A DNA stretch of 64,000 nucleotides from assembly GCF_006542275.1 (NCBI RefSeq), contig NZ_CP041217.1, forward strand, positions 1,597,501-1,661,500, in the 5' to 3' direction. The stretch is from Saccharibacillus brassicae (lineage in GTDB: Bacteria > Bacillota > Bacilli > Paenibacillales > Paenibacillaceae). The translations under genes and the position numbers were made by a program. Shown here in pieces: positions 16,894 through 25,203 of this stretch; position 1 is the stretch's first letter; each line of letters starts with the position of its first letter. Below the pieces are notes generated by a model that saw only the letters and a list, made by a program, of their open reading frames with translations, was not told the origin of the DNA and ran no database searches.

Positions 16894-16944
16894 TAGGATT
16901 CCTCCGATTCTGATAGGCCCGCCGTTTGAAGGCAGGCGTTTGAA

Positions 16945-17200
16945 CGCAAAAAGGCCCACGTCCGCAAGGGACGTGAGACCGTGGTACCACCCTTATTCGT
17001 CTCTCCGGCTTAACTCCGGGGCAGACCTTAACCGTTCCGTTAACGGGGAACGAAGCCGGCCGGCCTACTGCGGAATATTCCGGTTCGGCGCGGCACTCCG
17101 GGGGCCATTCGGACAGGGCGTCTGCACCGGCTCGCATCACCCGCCGGCTTTCTGAAGCAGTTCGCACCCGCTTACTTGTCCCCATCATCGCGTTGTGACA
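16945..17200 (-). ncRNA. T-box riboswitch of trpS
   Basis: On the minus strand the leader carries the T-box core AGGGTGGTACCACGG (about 16980-16995) followed by a terminator hairpin (CACGTCC/GGACGTG, 16957-16975) and TTTTT. Upstream is a long Stem I region starting near GGGACAAGTAAG. A TGG at 17105-17107, in the context GAATGG, is a likely tryptophan specifier codon. Uncharged tRNA-Trp would stabilise the antiterminator and permit trpS transcription. The 5' limit is approximate. Confidence 0.88.
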
Positions 17201-17258
17201 GTAACTTGTCCCTATCTTAAAGTGGCGGCCCTTCTTTGTCAATCCGTGCGCCGCATGC

Positions 17259-17666
17259 TCAGGAAAGTTCGGACCGCGATTCCTTGGACGTGTGCTTCGG
17301 ATAGCGGATCAGGCTGCTGGCCATATTGTAGTTCGATTCGAACTGCGCATCCACCACCACTTCCGCTTTGCGGATCGCAAAATCGTAATGGATCTCGCCG
17401 TGCGTCCAGCTTTTCTTGTAATTGAGCGATTCGATCGCCATGTTGCGGAAAGCCCGGACCTGCTGCTCGTTCAGTCCCCGGCCGGGCGCTTCCACGTGGC
17501 CGTCGCGGCCGGCGAGCGGCGTATGGCGGATGCCGAACTTGCCGACGACATTGTTGCGAATCTGGACGAAAACCGTTCCGGATTCAAGCTGCGACAGTTC
17601 CTCGCCCAATTCTTTGAATACGATGTCGAGCTGTCTGGGAAGCGAATACTCGTTTAGGACAAACAT
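17259..17666 (-). CDS. Uncharacterised soluble protein
   Basis: 135 residues, no signal peptide or membrane segment. Readable elements are FKELGEELSQLESGTVFVQIRNNVVGKFGIRH, a glycine-rich loop RDGHVEAPGRG and a C-terminal basic tail. I do not recognise the family. It is certainly expressed-looking: GGGAGG lies 6 nt before the ATG and a near-consensus promoter is 80-100 nt upstream. It is transcribed toward trpS but separated from it by the T-box leader. Confidence 0.7.
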   Translation of the reverse strand: MFVLNEYSLPRQLDIVFKELGEELSQLESGTVFVQIRNNVVGKFGIRHTPLAGRDGHVEAPGRGLNEQQVRAFRNMAIESLNYKKSWTHGEIHYDFAIRKAEVVVDAQFESNYNMASSLIRYPKHTSKESRSELS

Positions 17667-17745
17667 GTTAATCCTCCCTTATCATATGCATCTTTAAGCA
17701 CAGGTGAGATCCCGATTTTATGCCGGTATGTAGCGCTTGAGGCTC

Positions 17746-17774
17746 ATTATAGAGACGGTTCCTGCCTACTTCAA
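17746..17774 (-). promoter_or_regulatory. Near-consensus sigma-A promoter of the uncharacterised gene
   Basis: TTGAAG (17769-17774), exactly 17 nt, TATAAT (17746-17751) on the minus strand. The flanking region (17700-17860) is notably AT-rich. Confidence 0.75.
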
Positions 17775-17847
17775 TACTATTCGTAATAATTGGGTAAATA
17801 TAACTATTAAATTTTAAATATTTTGCTATTTTTCAGTAAATAAAAGC

Positions 17848-17885
17848 AAAAGACGACCAGATTTGAGATCTGATCGCCTTTTTTT
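17848..17885 (-). terminator. Intrinsic terminator after pepF
   Basis: Stem GGCGATCAGAT/ATCTGGTCGTC with five-base loop followed by TTTTGCTTTT on the minus strand. Confidence 0.85.
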
Positions 17886-17910
17886 GCAGCTTTGAACGCT
17901 TGGTTTTCTG

Positions 17911-19713
17911 TTATAAAACTTTCGCTTCGGTCATGTCCAGGAACGTCCGAACGTCAGCCGCGCTAACATCGATCGCCGCCTGCCAGAAGTCCGGCTGCGT
18001 CAGGTCGACGCCCAGATGCTTCGAGGCCAGTTGTTCGACGGTCATGCGGCCGGTATCGAGCAGCAGCGCGTCGTACTTGTCGGCAAATCCGCTTCCTTCC
18101 CGCTGCGCCTGCGCATAGATCCCGGTACTGAACAGGTAGCCGAACGTATACGGGAAATTGTAGAACGGAACGCCGGTATTGTAAAAATGCAGCTTGGACG
18201 CCCAGAAATGCGGATGGTAATCGCCGAGCACGCCGCAGAACGCTTCTTCCTGCGCCTGCGTCATCAGCTCGCTGAGATCCTGGGGCGTGAGCAGACCGGC
18301 ACGGCGCTGCTCGTAAAAGCGGGTCTCGAACAGGAAGCGCGCGTGAATGTTCATGAAGAACGCGATGCTGCGCTGGATTTTGTCTTCGAGCAGCACGATA
18401 CGCTCTTCTTCGTCCGCCGCTTTGCGCACCAGCGAATCGGCCACGATCATCTCCGCGAACGTCGACGCCGTCTCCGCCACGTTCATCGCGTACCGCTGGC
18501 TGAACGTCGGCAGTTCGTCCATGACGTGCTGGTGGTAGCCGTGGCCCAGTTCGTGCGCAAGCGTGGACACGTTGGATGCCGTGCCGCTGTACGTCATGAA
18601 GATACGCGTTTCCTTCGTCAGCGGCAGCGCCGTGCAGAACCCGCCCGGCCGTTTGCCCGCCCGGTCTTCCGCTTCGATCCAGTTGTGATCGAACGCCCGC
18701 TGCGCGAAGTCCGCCATGCGCGGACTGAAGCTGCGGAACTGCTCCACGATCAGATCGGCTGCGTCGTCGTACTCGATTTTGGATTCGGATGCGCCGATCG
18801 GCGCGTCGACGTCGTGCCAGCCGAGCCGTTCCACGTTCAGCAGCTGCGCTTTGCGTTTCAGGTATTCCACGAAGATCGGCTTGTTGTCCGTAATGACCTG
18901 CCACATCGTGTCGAGCGTGCGGGCGGACATCCGGTTGATCTCAAGCGGCTCGCGCAGCACGTTTTCCCAGCCGCGCTTCTCGTACAGCGACAGACGGAAG
19001 CCGGCCAGATGGTTGAGCGTATCCGCGCAGTAGTCTTCGACGTCGGTCCAGGCCTGTTCCCAGCTGCGGCCCATGTCTTCGCGCTGCTTCGGGTCCGTCG
19101 AACCGAGCTTGTTGGCGGCCTGCGCCGCGGACAGCTGCTTGATCTCGCCGTTCTCTTCGGACTTCACACGCACGTGGCGCACGATCGTATTGTAAAAGCT
19201 GCTCCAGCCCTGATACCCATCGACCGACAGCGAGAGCGCGAGGCTTTCCAGCTCCGGCGTCATCTTCTCGCGGGCCTGCGAGCGGCTCTCGCTCAGGTTG
19301 AACGCGACGGGCGCCACCGTCTCCCGCTCCATCCACTCTGTCCAGACGGCATCCTGCGTATTTTGCAGCACGCTGTCGAACGTCGCCACGACGCTCTGCC
19401 AGCGGGCGCGGATCGAGCCGACGCGCGCCGAGAGCTGCCCGGCTTTTTGGTCGTTCTGGTCCTGTGCGCTCAGGCACGAAACGAACGCGCCCGCCTGGCG
19501 GAACCGCGCGGATACGTCCTGCACGTCGACGAACAGCGGATCGAACGCCGCGGTCTGTTCGGCGGAAGCCGGAGGTTGAAGTCCGCCTACGCGCTGCTGC
19601 AGTCCTTCCACGTCGGCCGCCAATTTTTTTAGAAAAGTATCGAATTCGGCCGAAGCCGAACCTCCGGGGAAAACCGTCTCCAAATCCCAGGTCTGTCTCA
19701 AGCGGTTGCTCAT
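17911..19713 (-). CDS. pepF: Oligoendopeptidase F (M3 family zinc peptidase)
   Basis: 600 residues, typical for PepF. The zinc site HELGH is in TLAHELGHGYHQHVM with the downstream glutamate in ETASTFAEMIV. Cytoplasmic thimet-like peptidases of this family cut peptides of about 7-17 residues. Start at ATG 19713 with AAGGTGAGG upstream; longer in-frame starts give a Cys/Arg-rich leader that does not match the family. Monocistronic, ended by a strong terminator. Confidence 0.92.
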   Translation of the reverse strand: MSNRLRQTWDLETVFPGGSASAEFDTFLKKLAADVEGLQQRVGGLQPPASAEQTAAFDPLFVDVQDVSARFRQAGAFVSCLSAQDQNDQKAGQLSARVGSIRARWQSVVATFDSVLQNTQDAVWTEWMERETVAPVAFNLSESRSQAREKMTPELESLALSLSVDGYQGWSSFYNTIVRHVRVKSEENGEIKQLSAAQAANKLGSTDPKQREDMGRSWEQAWTDVEDYCADTLNHLAGFRLSLYEKRGWENVLREPLEINRMSARTLDTMWQVITDNKPIFVEYLKRKAQLLNVERLGWHDVDAPIGASESKIEYDDAADLIVEQFRSFSPRMADFAQRAFDHNWIEAEDRAGKRPGGFCTALPLTKETRIFMTYSGTASNVSTLAHELGHGYHQHVMDELPTFSQRYAMNVAETASTFAEMIVADSLVRKAADEEERIVLLEDKIQRSIAFFMNIHARFLFETRFYEQRRAGLLTPQDLSELMTQAQEEAFCGVLGDYHPHFWASKLHFYNTGVPFYNFPYTFGYLFSTGIYAQAQREGSGFADKYDALLLDTGRMTVEQLASKHLGVDLTQPDFWQAAIDVSAADVRTFLDMTEAKVL

Positions 19714-19871
19714 TGCGTTCCTCACCTTTCGCTTCGAAAAATAGGTGCAGCGGACATGGCGGCATGATCGGTTCACGAGGTCCATATGGCGTTTGCCTGG
19801 GCCTCATGGTACAGTATTACTATATCGAAAACGTCTTATGAAGCCAAATCTGACACGGGAGGGAATACACC

Positions 19872-20048
19872 ATGAGACCTCTGCAAATTTCGGCGGACAC
19901 GGCAATCAAGCTGTCCAAACAACTGAATGTTCCGATCGAACATCTCATGCATATGCCGCAGCATATCCTGATGCAAAAGCTGGCCGAACTGGCCAAGCAG
20001 GAAGCGGAAGCCAAGCCTTCGGAAGATCAGTCCGGGGAGAATAACTGA
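19872..20048 (+). CDS. yycC: YycC family small protein
   Basis: 58 residues: starts MRPLQISADTAIKLSKQLNV and continues IEHLMHMPQHILMQKLAEL, the pattern of the YycC family of Bacillales, whose function is unknown. The histidine/methionine-rich helix is the conserved core; the C-terminus is acidic. GGGAGG lies 9 nt before the ATG. The stop codon is 3 nt from the start of the next gene, so the two are a short operon. Confidence 0.8.
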   Translation: MRPLQISADTAIKLSKQLNVPIEHLMHMPQHILMQKLAELAKQEAEAKPSEDQSGENN

Positions 20049-20051
20049 CCC

Positions 20052-20282
20052 ATGATTCCTTTTGAAAAAGCGCTGCCGTACGACCATCTGATGGGCGATT
20101 TGACGGTTCCGCAGTGCCCGTTCTGCGGAGCGGAAAACGTGCTGCTGCCGATCAAGCCGTCGGAACTGGAAGATATCCATACCGGCCGCAAGCGCCTGAC
20201 GGTCTTTCCGTGCTGCCACGGAAGACTGACGGTGCTGGACTGCGACGACGATTATCTGATGACGGATACGGTCGTCAAGTGA
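20052..20282 (+). CDS. Small CPxC zinc-ribbon-like protein
   Basis: 76 residues with a cysteine pair CPFC near residue 22 and CCHG near residue 55, spacing that suits a zinc ribbon. No membrane segment. The family is not recognised. Overlaps closely with yycC (3 nt gap), whose last codons carry the ribosome binding site GGGGAG. Operon ends about 190 nt later at a terminator. Confidence 0.7.
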   Translation: MIPFEKALPYDHLMGDLTVPQCPFCGAENVLLPIKPSELEDIHTGRKRLTVFPCCHGRLTVLDCDDDYLMTDTVVK

Positions 20283-20470
20283 GCCGCGGTCGGCTTCGCG
20301 GGTGAACGTCGGACATCGGGCGTCCGACATCGGGCATTCGAGGTCCGGCGTCCGGCTTGGCCGGAGCCGGGAACAGGCGGGCCGCTTGGACATGAGCGGG
20401 CGCACGCGACTTTGGCGCGACATGACCTGGGCGAGACATGGCCTTGGCGGGATTAGCCGGCGGGCAAGCG

Positions 20471-20508
20471 AAAGCCCTTCGAAGGAGATTCCTTCGAAGG
20501 GCTTTTTT
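20471..20508 (+). terminator. Intrinsic terminator of the yycC operon
   Basis: Perfect stem AAGCCCTTCGAAGG/CCTTCGAAGGGCTT, five-base loop, six T. Confidence 0.92.
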
Positions 20509-20541
20509 GGCGCCGATTTGGCGAATTAGCGAGAGCCGCTT

Positions 20542-20562
20542 ACGCTGCTTAAAAGGCAGCGT
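20542..20562. repeat. 21-bp hairpin, left flank of foldback element
   Basis: Palindrome with arms ACGCTGC and GCAGCGT around TTAAAAG. A copy differing at one base lies on the other side of the element at 20766-20786. Confidence 0.8.
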
Positions 20563-20567
20563 CAGGC

Positions 20568-20760
20568 TGTCGAGAAAGTCCTATACGTATGAGAAGCTTG
20601 TCGACTGCGGGAGAAATTCGTTCCGGTCGCGTGTTGAAATCAGGAAAAAGGATCAAATTTGAATGGGATTTTCCTGATTTCAAAGGCGAACGCTGGCGCT
20701 CCTACACTGAATTTCTCCCTCCGCCTCCTCACTTTGTTCAGAATCAGACTTTCTCGACAC
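20568..20760. mobile_element. 193-bp foldback, MITE-like element
   Basis: Three nested inverted-repeat pairs in order: TGTCGAGAAAGTC (20568-20580) with GACTTTCTCGACA (20748-20760); GGGAGAAATTC (20609-20619) with GAATTTCTCCC (20710-20720); GAAATCAGGAAAA (20636-20648) with TTTTCCTGATTTC (20669-20681). No coding capacity. Non-autonomous transposon derivative or a repeat-palindrome family; which one cannot be told without a genome-wide copy search. Confidence 0.7.
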
Positions 20761-20765
20761 GTTGA

Positions 20766-20786
20766 CGCTGCTTAAAAAGCAGCGTA
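20766..20786. repeat. 21-bp hairpin, right flank of foldback element
   Basis: Arms ACGCTGC and GCAGCGT around TTAAAAA; near-identical to the left-flank hairpin at 20542-20562 and in the same orientation. Confidence 0.8.
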
Positions 20787-21100
20787 GAAGCGTCTTTTTG
20801 CGGAAAAGAAGCGTATTGCAGGGGCCACGCTGCTTTTTCGGCAATGTAAGACCGTAATCTTCGCTCCCAGGCGCGCTACGTTGACGGAAAAGCAATCAAG
20901 AGGCCGCACGGTCAACGCAGCGGTTATGGATGGAAGCGCGCCGCAAGCTCGGTCGGGCGCGGTCAACAGGCGTCAGCGAACCGCCAAGCCCGACCGGCGG
21001 TGTTCCGCACGCACGGACACTCCCGCACGGCAGCCGCGCATGATGTACGCTGATAACATCGGCGCACGACTTCACAGCGCACGACCTCAGCTTACATCGG

Positions 21101-21162
21101 CAGCGCATGCTGTCAGCCGACAATGTCGGCCTACTCCCTCAGCGCACGCTGTCAGCCGACAA
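21101..21162. repeat. Two copies of a 23-bp direct repeat
   Basis: CAGCGCAYGCTGTCAGCCGA followed by CAA occurs at 21101-21123 and 21140-21162 with one difference, period 39 bp, inside a wider patch rich in CAGCGCACGACC. Confidence 0.7.
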
Positions 21163-21191
21163 CCCCAGCTTACGGTGTCCGCGCACGACCT

Positions 21192-22514
21192 TCAGCGCAC
21201 AGCCGCTTCGTTCGGGAAAAACCGGTCCAGGTAAGCTCGGTTCCGCTCCAGCATCTCATCGAGCATCGCTGCGGCGTCGTTCACCGAAGGGACGAGCGGA
21301 TGATGCGCCAGCGCGGTCAGCGCCAGATCGCGGCTGCCGGAGACGGCGGCCTCGATCGCCAGCCGTTCGTACGTTTTGACGGCGTGGATCAGCCCTGTAG
21401 CCGCTTCGGGCACCACTTCGACAGGGATCGGGACGGGGCCGGTCTTGAACACCCGGCAGTTGACTTCGATGCACGCATCGTCCGGCAGGAAATCGAGGCT
21501 GCCGTTGTTCGCGACGTTCAGCGTCTGGATGTCGCCTTGGTCGTTATAGAGCGAATTCATCAGTTTGACCGCGGCTTCGGAGTAGTACGCGCCGCCGCGC
21601 TGTTCGAGCTGCTTGGGCTTTTCGGCCAGATTCACGTCTTCGTACAGCTCGAACAGTTCGTCTTCGAGCCGCTGCACCGTCTCCGCCCGGGTCTCGCCTC
21701 TAGCCGCGGCTTCCTGCTGCTCGGCGAGCAGTTCGCGGTGCAGGTAGAAGTATTTCAGGTAATACGAAGGAATGGCATGCAGCGTGCGCAGCAGCGCCCC
21801 GTTCCATTCGTACTGCGGCACGTTGCGGGCGGAATAACCGTCGCGGTTATCCAGCAGTTCGTCGAGCTTGGACTGTCCATCGATCTCGATCCGGCTGATA
21901 TAATGCAGATGGTTCAGGCCGACGAATTCGCATGCGATGCGCTCGATCGGCACTTCGTACAGCCGCGACAGCCATTTGTACGCCGCGATCGGCGAATTGC
22001 ACAGGCCGATCGTGCGAATCCGCGAATGCCGGGTGATCGCTTCGGTGACCATGCCCGCCGGATTGGTGAAATTGAGCAGCCACGCGTCGGGACACAGCTC
22101 CTCCATGTCGCGGGCGACGTCCAGCAGCACCGGAATCGTCCGGAGCGCTTTCATCATGCCGCCGGGGCCGGTCGTCTCCTGCCCGATCATGCCGTACTTG
22201 AGCGGAATCGTCTCGTCCCAGCCGCGGGCTTCCAGCATGCCGACGCGCATCTGCGTGGAGACGAAGTCCGCGCCCTCAAGCGCCGAACGCCGATCCAACG
22301 TCAGGGTGACTTCGATCGGCAGCCCGGACTTGGCGACCATGCGCTGGGCAAGCCTGCCGACGATCGACAGCTTGCGCAGGCCGGGCTCGATATCGACCAG
22401 TACGATTTCGGTGACCGGAAACGTACCGTAATTCAGAATGAAGCCTTCGATCAGCTCGGGCGTGTACGAAGATCCGCCTCCGATGACCGCCACTTTCAAC
22501 TTGTGCATGCTCAT
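21192..22514 (-). CDS. Glycoside hydrolase family 4 (6-phospho-beta-glucosidase type)
   Basis: 440 residues. NAD+-binding GGGSSYTPEL at 12-21, then QETTGPGG, NFTNPAG, GLCNSP with Cys172 and GLNHLHY with His202. Cys172 and His202 are the Mn2+ ligands at the same numbers as in B. subtilis GlvA. GH4 enzymes cleave through transient oxidation at C3 and usually act on 6-phospho-glycosides; LicH/CelF-like beta specificity is the closest guess. ATG overlaps the stop of the kinase gene (ATGA). Last gene of a sugar operon with an ABC importer and no PTS, which is unusual for a phospho-glycosidase. Confidence 0.87.
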   Translation of the reverse strand: MSMHKLKVAVIGGGSSYTPELIEGFILNYGTFPVTEIVLVDIEPGLRKLSIVGRLAQRMVAKSGLPIEVTLTLDRRSALEGADFVSTQMRVGMLEARGWDETIPLKYGMIGQETTGPGGMMKALRTIPVLLDVARDMEELCPDAWLLNFTNPAGMVTEAITRHSRIRTIGLCNSPIAAYKWLSRLYEVPIERIACEFVGLNHLHYISRIEIDGQSKLDELLDNRDGYSARNVPQYEWNGALLRTLHAIPSYYLKYFYLHRELLAEQQEAAARGETRAETVQRLEDELFELYEDVNLAEKPKQLEQRGGAYYSEAAVKLMNSLYNDQGDIQTLNVANNGSLDFLPDDACIEVNCRVFKTGPVPIPVEVVPEAATGLIHAVKTYERLAIEAAVSGSRDLALTALAHHPLVPSVNDAAAMLDEMLERNRAYLDRFFPNEAAVR

Positions 22515-23485
22515 GCGCTCGCCGCCTTTACGCTTAGTTGTTGATGAATGCGGCGGTAGAGCTCTTCGTCGGTACCGCCCTGCTCGCTCATGGCCATGAA
22601 CAGCGCGCCCGCCACCGGCTCAAGCGTTAGCACGCTCAGCCGGCAGCCCGGCGCCGCCGCCCGGACTTCCCCGTCCAGAAAAGGCAGGATGTAGCGGCTG
22701 TCTCCCCGGGTCAGGATGCTGCCGGCCATGACCAGGTCGAAACGGTCGTGTTCCATCTCCAGCTTGCGAATGACCGCTCCGGCCGCCCGGCCGAGCTCAC
22801 GCCCCTGCCGGGCCAGAATGCTTCTCGCCAGCTCGTCGGCTTCCGCCACGTCGAACAGCACTTTCGCAAGGTCCGGCGGAATAGGCCGGCCCGTATCCAG
22901 ATAATGATGGAACATTTCTTCTTCCGAACCCATCGCCAGACGGCTCAGCGTCGCTTCCGCCAGCAGCGTCGGCTGCTCCCGGCCTTCCCAGGCCCGGATC
23001 ACCGAGCGGAACACCTCGACCGCAAGATCCGATCCGCCGCCGAAATCGCCGAATGTATAGCCGAACCCGCCGACCTGCAGTTCTTCGCCGCTCCGGTTGA
23101 TCCCGTAGCAGTTCGTGCCCGTGCCGCAGATCACGACCACGCCGTGCGCCTGCCGCGTTCCGGCACGCAGGCCGATCACCGTATCGCACACAATCTCGTG
23201 CCGGTCGAGCCCGAGCCGGGCGATCATCGGCCGCAGAATGCGGAAGTCCGCTTCGCGGTCGGCTCCCGCCAACCCGAACACCGAACGCCGCACCTGCTCC
23301 CGGCGTATGCCGGCCCGCTCCAGCGCTTCGTCCACCGCGAGGCGGATCTGCTGCTCGGCCGGAGCCGCGCCCAGCTGATGATTGCCGCAGCCGCTCTGCC
23401 CGCGGCCGACGATCCGGCCGCTTTCGTCGCAGACTACGGCGAGAGTCTTGCTGCCTCCCCCGTCAACGCCCAGATAATAGTTCAA
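22511..23485 (-). CDS. BadF/BadG-type sugar kinase (N-acetylglucosamine kinase family)
   Basis: 324 residues of the ASKHA kinase fold: phosphate-1 loop YLGVDGGGSKTLAVV, VFGLAGADRE, the phosphate-2/hinge segment VVICGTGTNCYG, and GGFGYTFGDFGGGSD. Relatives phosphorylate GlcNAc, MurNAc or glucosamine. Starts with TTG at 23485, given GGAGGG 8 nt upstream. Sits between the solute-binding protein gene and the GH4 gene, so it probably phosphorylates the imported sugar before or after hydrolysis. Confidence 0.85.
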   Translation of the reverse strand: MNYYLGVDGGGSKTLAVVCDESGRIVGRGQSGCGNHQLGAAPAEQQIRLAVDEALERAGIRREQVRRSVFGLAGADREADFRILRPMIARLGLDRHEIVCDTVIGLRAGTRQAHGVVVICGTGTNCYGINRSGEELQVGGFGYTFGDFGGGSDLAVEVFRSVIRAWEGREQPTLLAEATLSRLAMGSEEEMFHHYLDTGRPIPPDLAKVLFDVAEADELARSILARQGRELGRAAGAVIRKLEMEHDRFDLVMAGSILTRGDSRYILPFLDGEVRAAAPGCRLSVLTLEPVAGALFMAMSEQGGTDEELYRRIHQQLSVKAASA

Positions 23486-23522
23486 ATCGGTTGCCCTCCA
23501 TCCAAACGTCGTGTCTTCTGTT

Positions 23523-25178
23523 TTATTTGCCGAGCTTCGCCAGATTTTCCTGCCATTTTCCCGTTTTGTACTCCAGCAGTTGGGCGTAACCGACCTGCTG
23601 TGCGTCCTGCTCCGCCTGATCCAGAATAGCCAGCACTTCTTCTTCGCTGCCCGCGTTCAGAATCGCCTGCGCTTTGGCTTTTTCATAGATTTCGCCGACG
23701 CTCTGCTCGATGATGCCTTCGTTCGAATCGCCGGCCGGATTCAGGTTGACGAAGGCCGTCGTGTCGTACTGCGTTTTCCACGTAATCTCCGACTGCCATT
23801 TCGTTTCCCAACTCTTCTTGTCTTCCGGCAGCGTCGATTCGAACTTCATCTTGGAGTTGTCCACGTAGACCGTATTGCCGACCCACTGGAGATTGACCGT
23901 GGAGTTCATCAGTTCGTCGCGGCCTTTGGTGTCCGAAGTGAACGCGTCGGTGAAGATCGGCGCTTCTTCTTCGTCGACGCCGTCCCAATACAGCCCTTCC
24001 GGTCCCCACATGCTGATTCGCTGCCCTTCGGGGCCGGTGAGCCAGTCGAGGAAAGCGAAGATCGCTTCCGGGTCTTTGGCCGTCTTCGAGATAACGCTGA
24101 CGTTCCAGCCGAGCTGGTTGTACGTACCGGGGAAAATTTTGTTTTTGTCCAGACCTTCCTTATGCACCGGCCAGATCATGATGTACCCGGCTTCCGGATC
24201 TTCTTCGCTGAGCAGGGAGTCGCCGATCGCCCCGAACTCGGTCGGGCTGGACGCGACGTAGACGGCGGCTTTGCCGGTAATGATCTTCTGCTCTACCTGC
24301 TCCAGCGGCTGGGTGAACGCGTCCTGGCTGATCAGCTTGTCGCGGTACAGCCGGTTGGCGTAGACGAGCGTCTCGCGGAACACGTCGTCGGTGAACACCG
24401 ACGTCAGCGTCTCGCCCGACGGGACGGCTTTCATGCTGAGCGAGCTGTACAGATAAGGCCGGTTCTCCGCAAAAGCCGAACTCATAATGTCGACGCCGCT
24501 TGCGGACTGCCCGACTTCGAGCGGCACGACGTCCGGATATTTGTCTTTGACCTGCTTGAGATAGGCGTACAGTTCTTCGGTGGTCTCAAGCTTCGGCGCG
24601 CCGAGCTCGTTGTAGATTTTTTTGTTCACCAGATAGCCGGCGTTGCCGTTCGGCTGCGTCGTGTACCAGTTCGGGAACTGGTACAGCTTGCCGTCTTCCG
24701 AGCGCAGCATGTCGAGCGTCTCTTCGCCGGCCCACTTTTTGAGATTCGGGTATTTGTCCAGATAGTCGTCGAACGGCACGATCGCACCCGCTTTGCGCAG
24801 CGATTCCACGTCGGCGCCGCGTTCGGTCCAGATCACGTCCGGCAGCTCGCCCGACACGATCATCGTGCTCAGCTTCTGCTTGGCGTTGCCGCCGGAGCTG
24901 ATCGGAACGACGTTGACTTTTTTGTTGGCCTTGATCCATTCCGAAGCTTTGTCTTCGCCCCAGTTCGGCATCGTATACCAGTCGTAATGCCCGTAGAAAG
25001 AAAATTCGAGCGGACTTTCGCCGAGTACGTACGCTTCCTGCCCGGACGCTTCGGCCGAGCCGCTTCCGCCTTCGGTTTTGCCCGCCCCGGAAGAACTTCC
25101 TCCGCTGCAGCCTGCCAAGACCAACGTCAATGCGAGCAGCGTCGAGCCGACCCGCCGTCCTTTTTTACCGATTCTCAT
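23523..25178 (-). CDS. Sugar ABC transporter solute-binding lipoprotein
   Basis: 551 residues. Signal peptide with lipobox LVLAGC, Cys24, followed by a Gly/Ser linker. The mature part is a large extracellular solute-binding protein of the LipO/YtcQ kind found with LplB/YtcP permeases in Paenibacilli; blocks ELPDVIWTERGADV and TGPEGQRISMWGPEG fit this group, which binds oligosaccharides. Start at ATG 25178 with AAGGGGG upstream; the longer in-frame reading would precede the signal peptide with a Cys-rich leader. Third gene after the two permeases. Confidence 0.85.
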   Translation of the reverse strand: MRIGKKGRRVGSTLLALTLVLAGCSGGSSSGAGKTEGGSGSAEASGQEAYVLGESPLEFSFYGHYDWYTMPNWGEDKASEWIKANKKVNVVPISSGGNAKQKLSTMIVSGELPDVIWTERGADVESLRKAGAIVPFDDYLDKYPNLKKWAGEETLDMLRSEDGKLYQFPNWYTTQPNGNAGYLVNKKIYNELGAPKLETTEELYAYLKQVKDKYPDVVPLEVGQSASGVDIMSSAFAENRPYLYSSLSMKAVPSGETLTSVFTDDVFRETLVYANRLYRDKLISQDAFTQPLEQVEQKIITGKAAVYVASSPTEFGAIGDSLLSEEDPEAGYIMIWPVHKEGLDKNKIFPGTYNQLGWNVSVISKTAKDPEAIFAFLDWLTGPEGQRISMWGPEGLYWDGVDEEEAPIFTDAFTSDTKGRDELMNSTVNLQWVGNTVYVDNSKMKFESTLPEDKKSWETKWQSEITWKTQYDTTAFVNLNPAGDSNEGIIEQSVGEIYEKAKAQAILNAGSEEEVLAILDQAEQDAQQVGYAQLLEYKTGKWQENLAKLGK

Positions 25179-25203
25179 GGCTTTGCCCCCTTCGTCCTCT
25201 TGT

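Larger units (their letters stand above)
20283..21191. other. Gene-free region of repeats between yycC operon and GH4 gene
   Basis: About 900 bases without a credible gene. It holds short imperfect repeats of CGACATCGGGC (20305-20345), the yycC terminator, a foldback element with flanking hairpins, and a second repeat patch at 21075-21190. Open frames here are Arg/Pro/Ser-rich and lack ribosome binding sites. Confidence 0.75.

Noticed and set aside
20568-20760. Foldback element as a transcription terminator or small RNA
   Set aside because: No T run at either end and a proper terminator for the upstream operon is already present at 20471-20508; the nested repeat layout fits a mobile element better.
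20881-21234. 117-codon plus-strand frame in the repeat region
   Set aside because: Arg/Ser/Ala-rich, no ribosome binding site, overlaps the end of the GH4 gene and the repeat patch.
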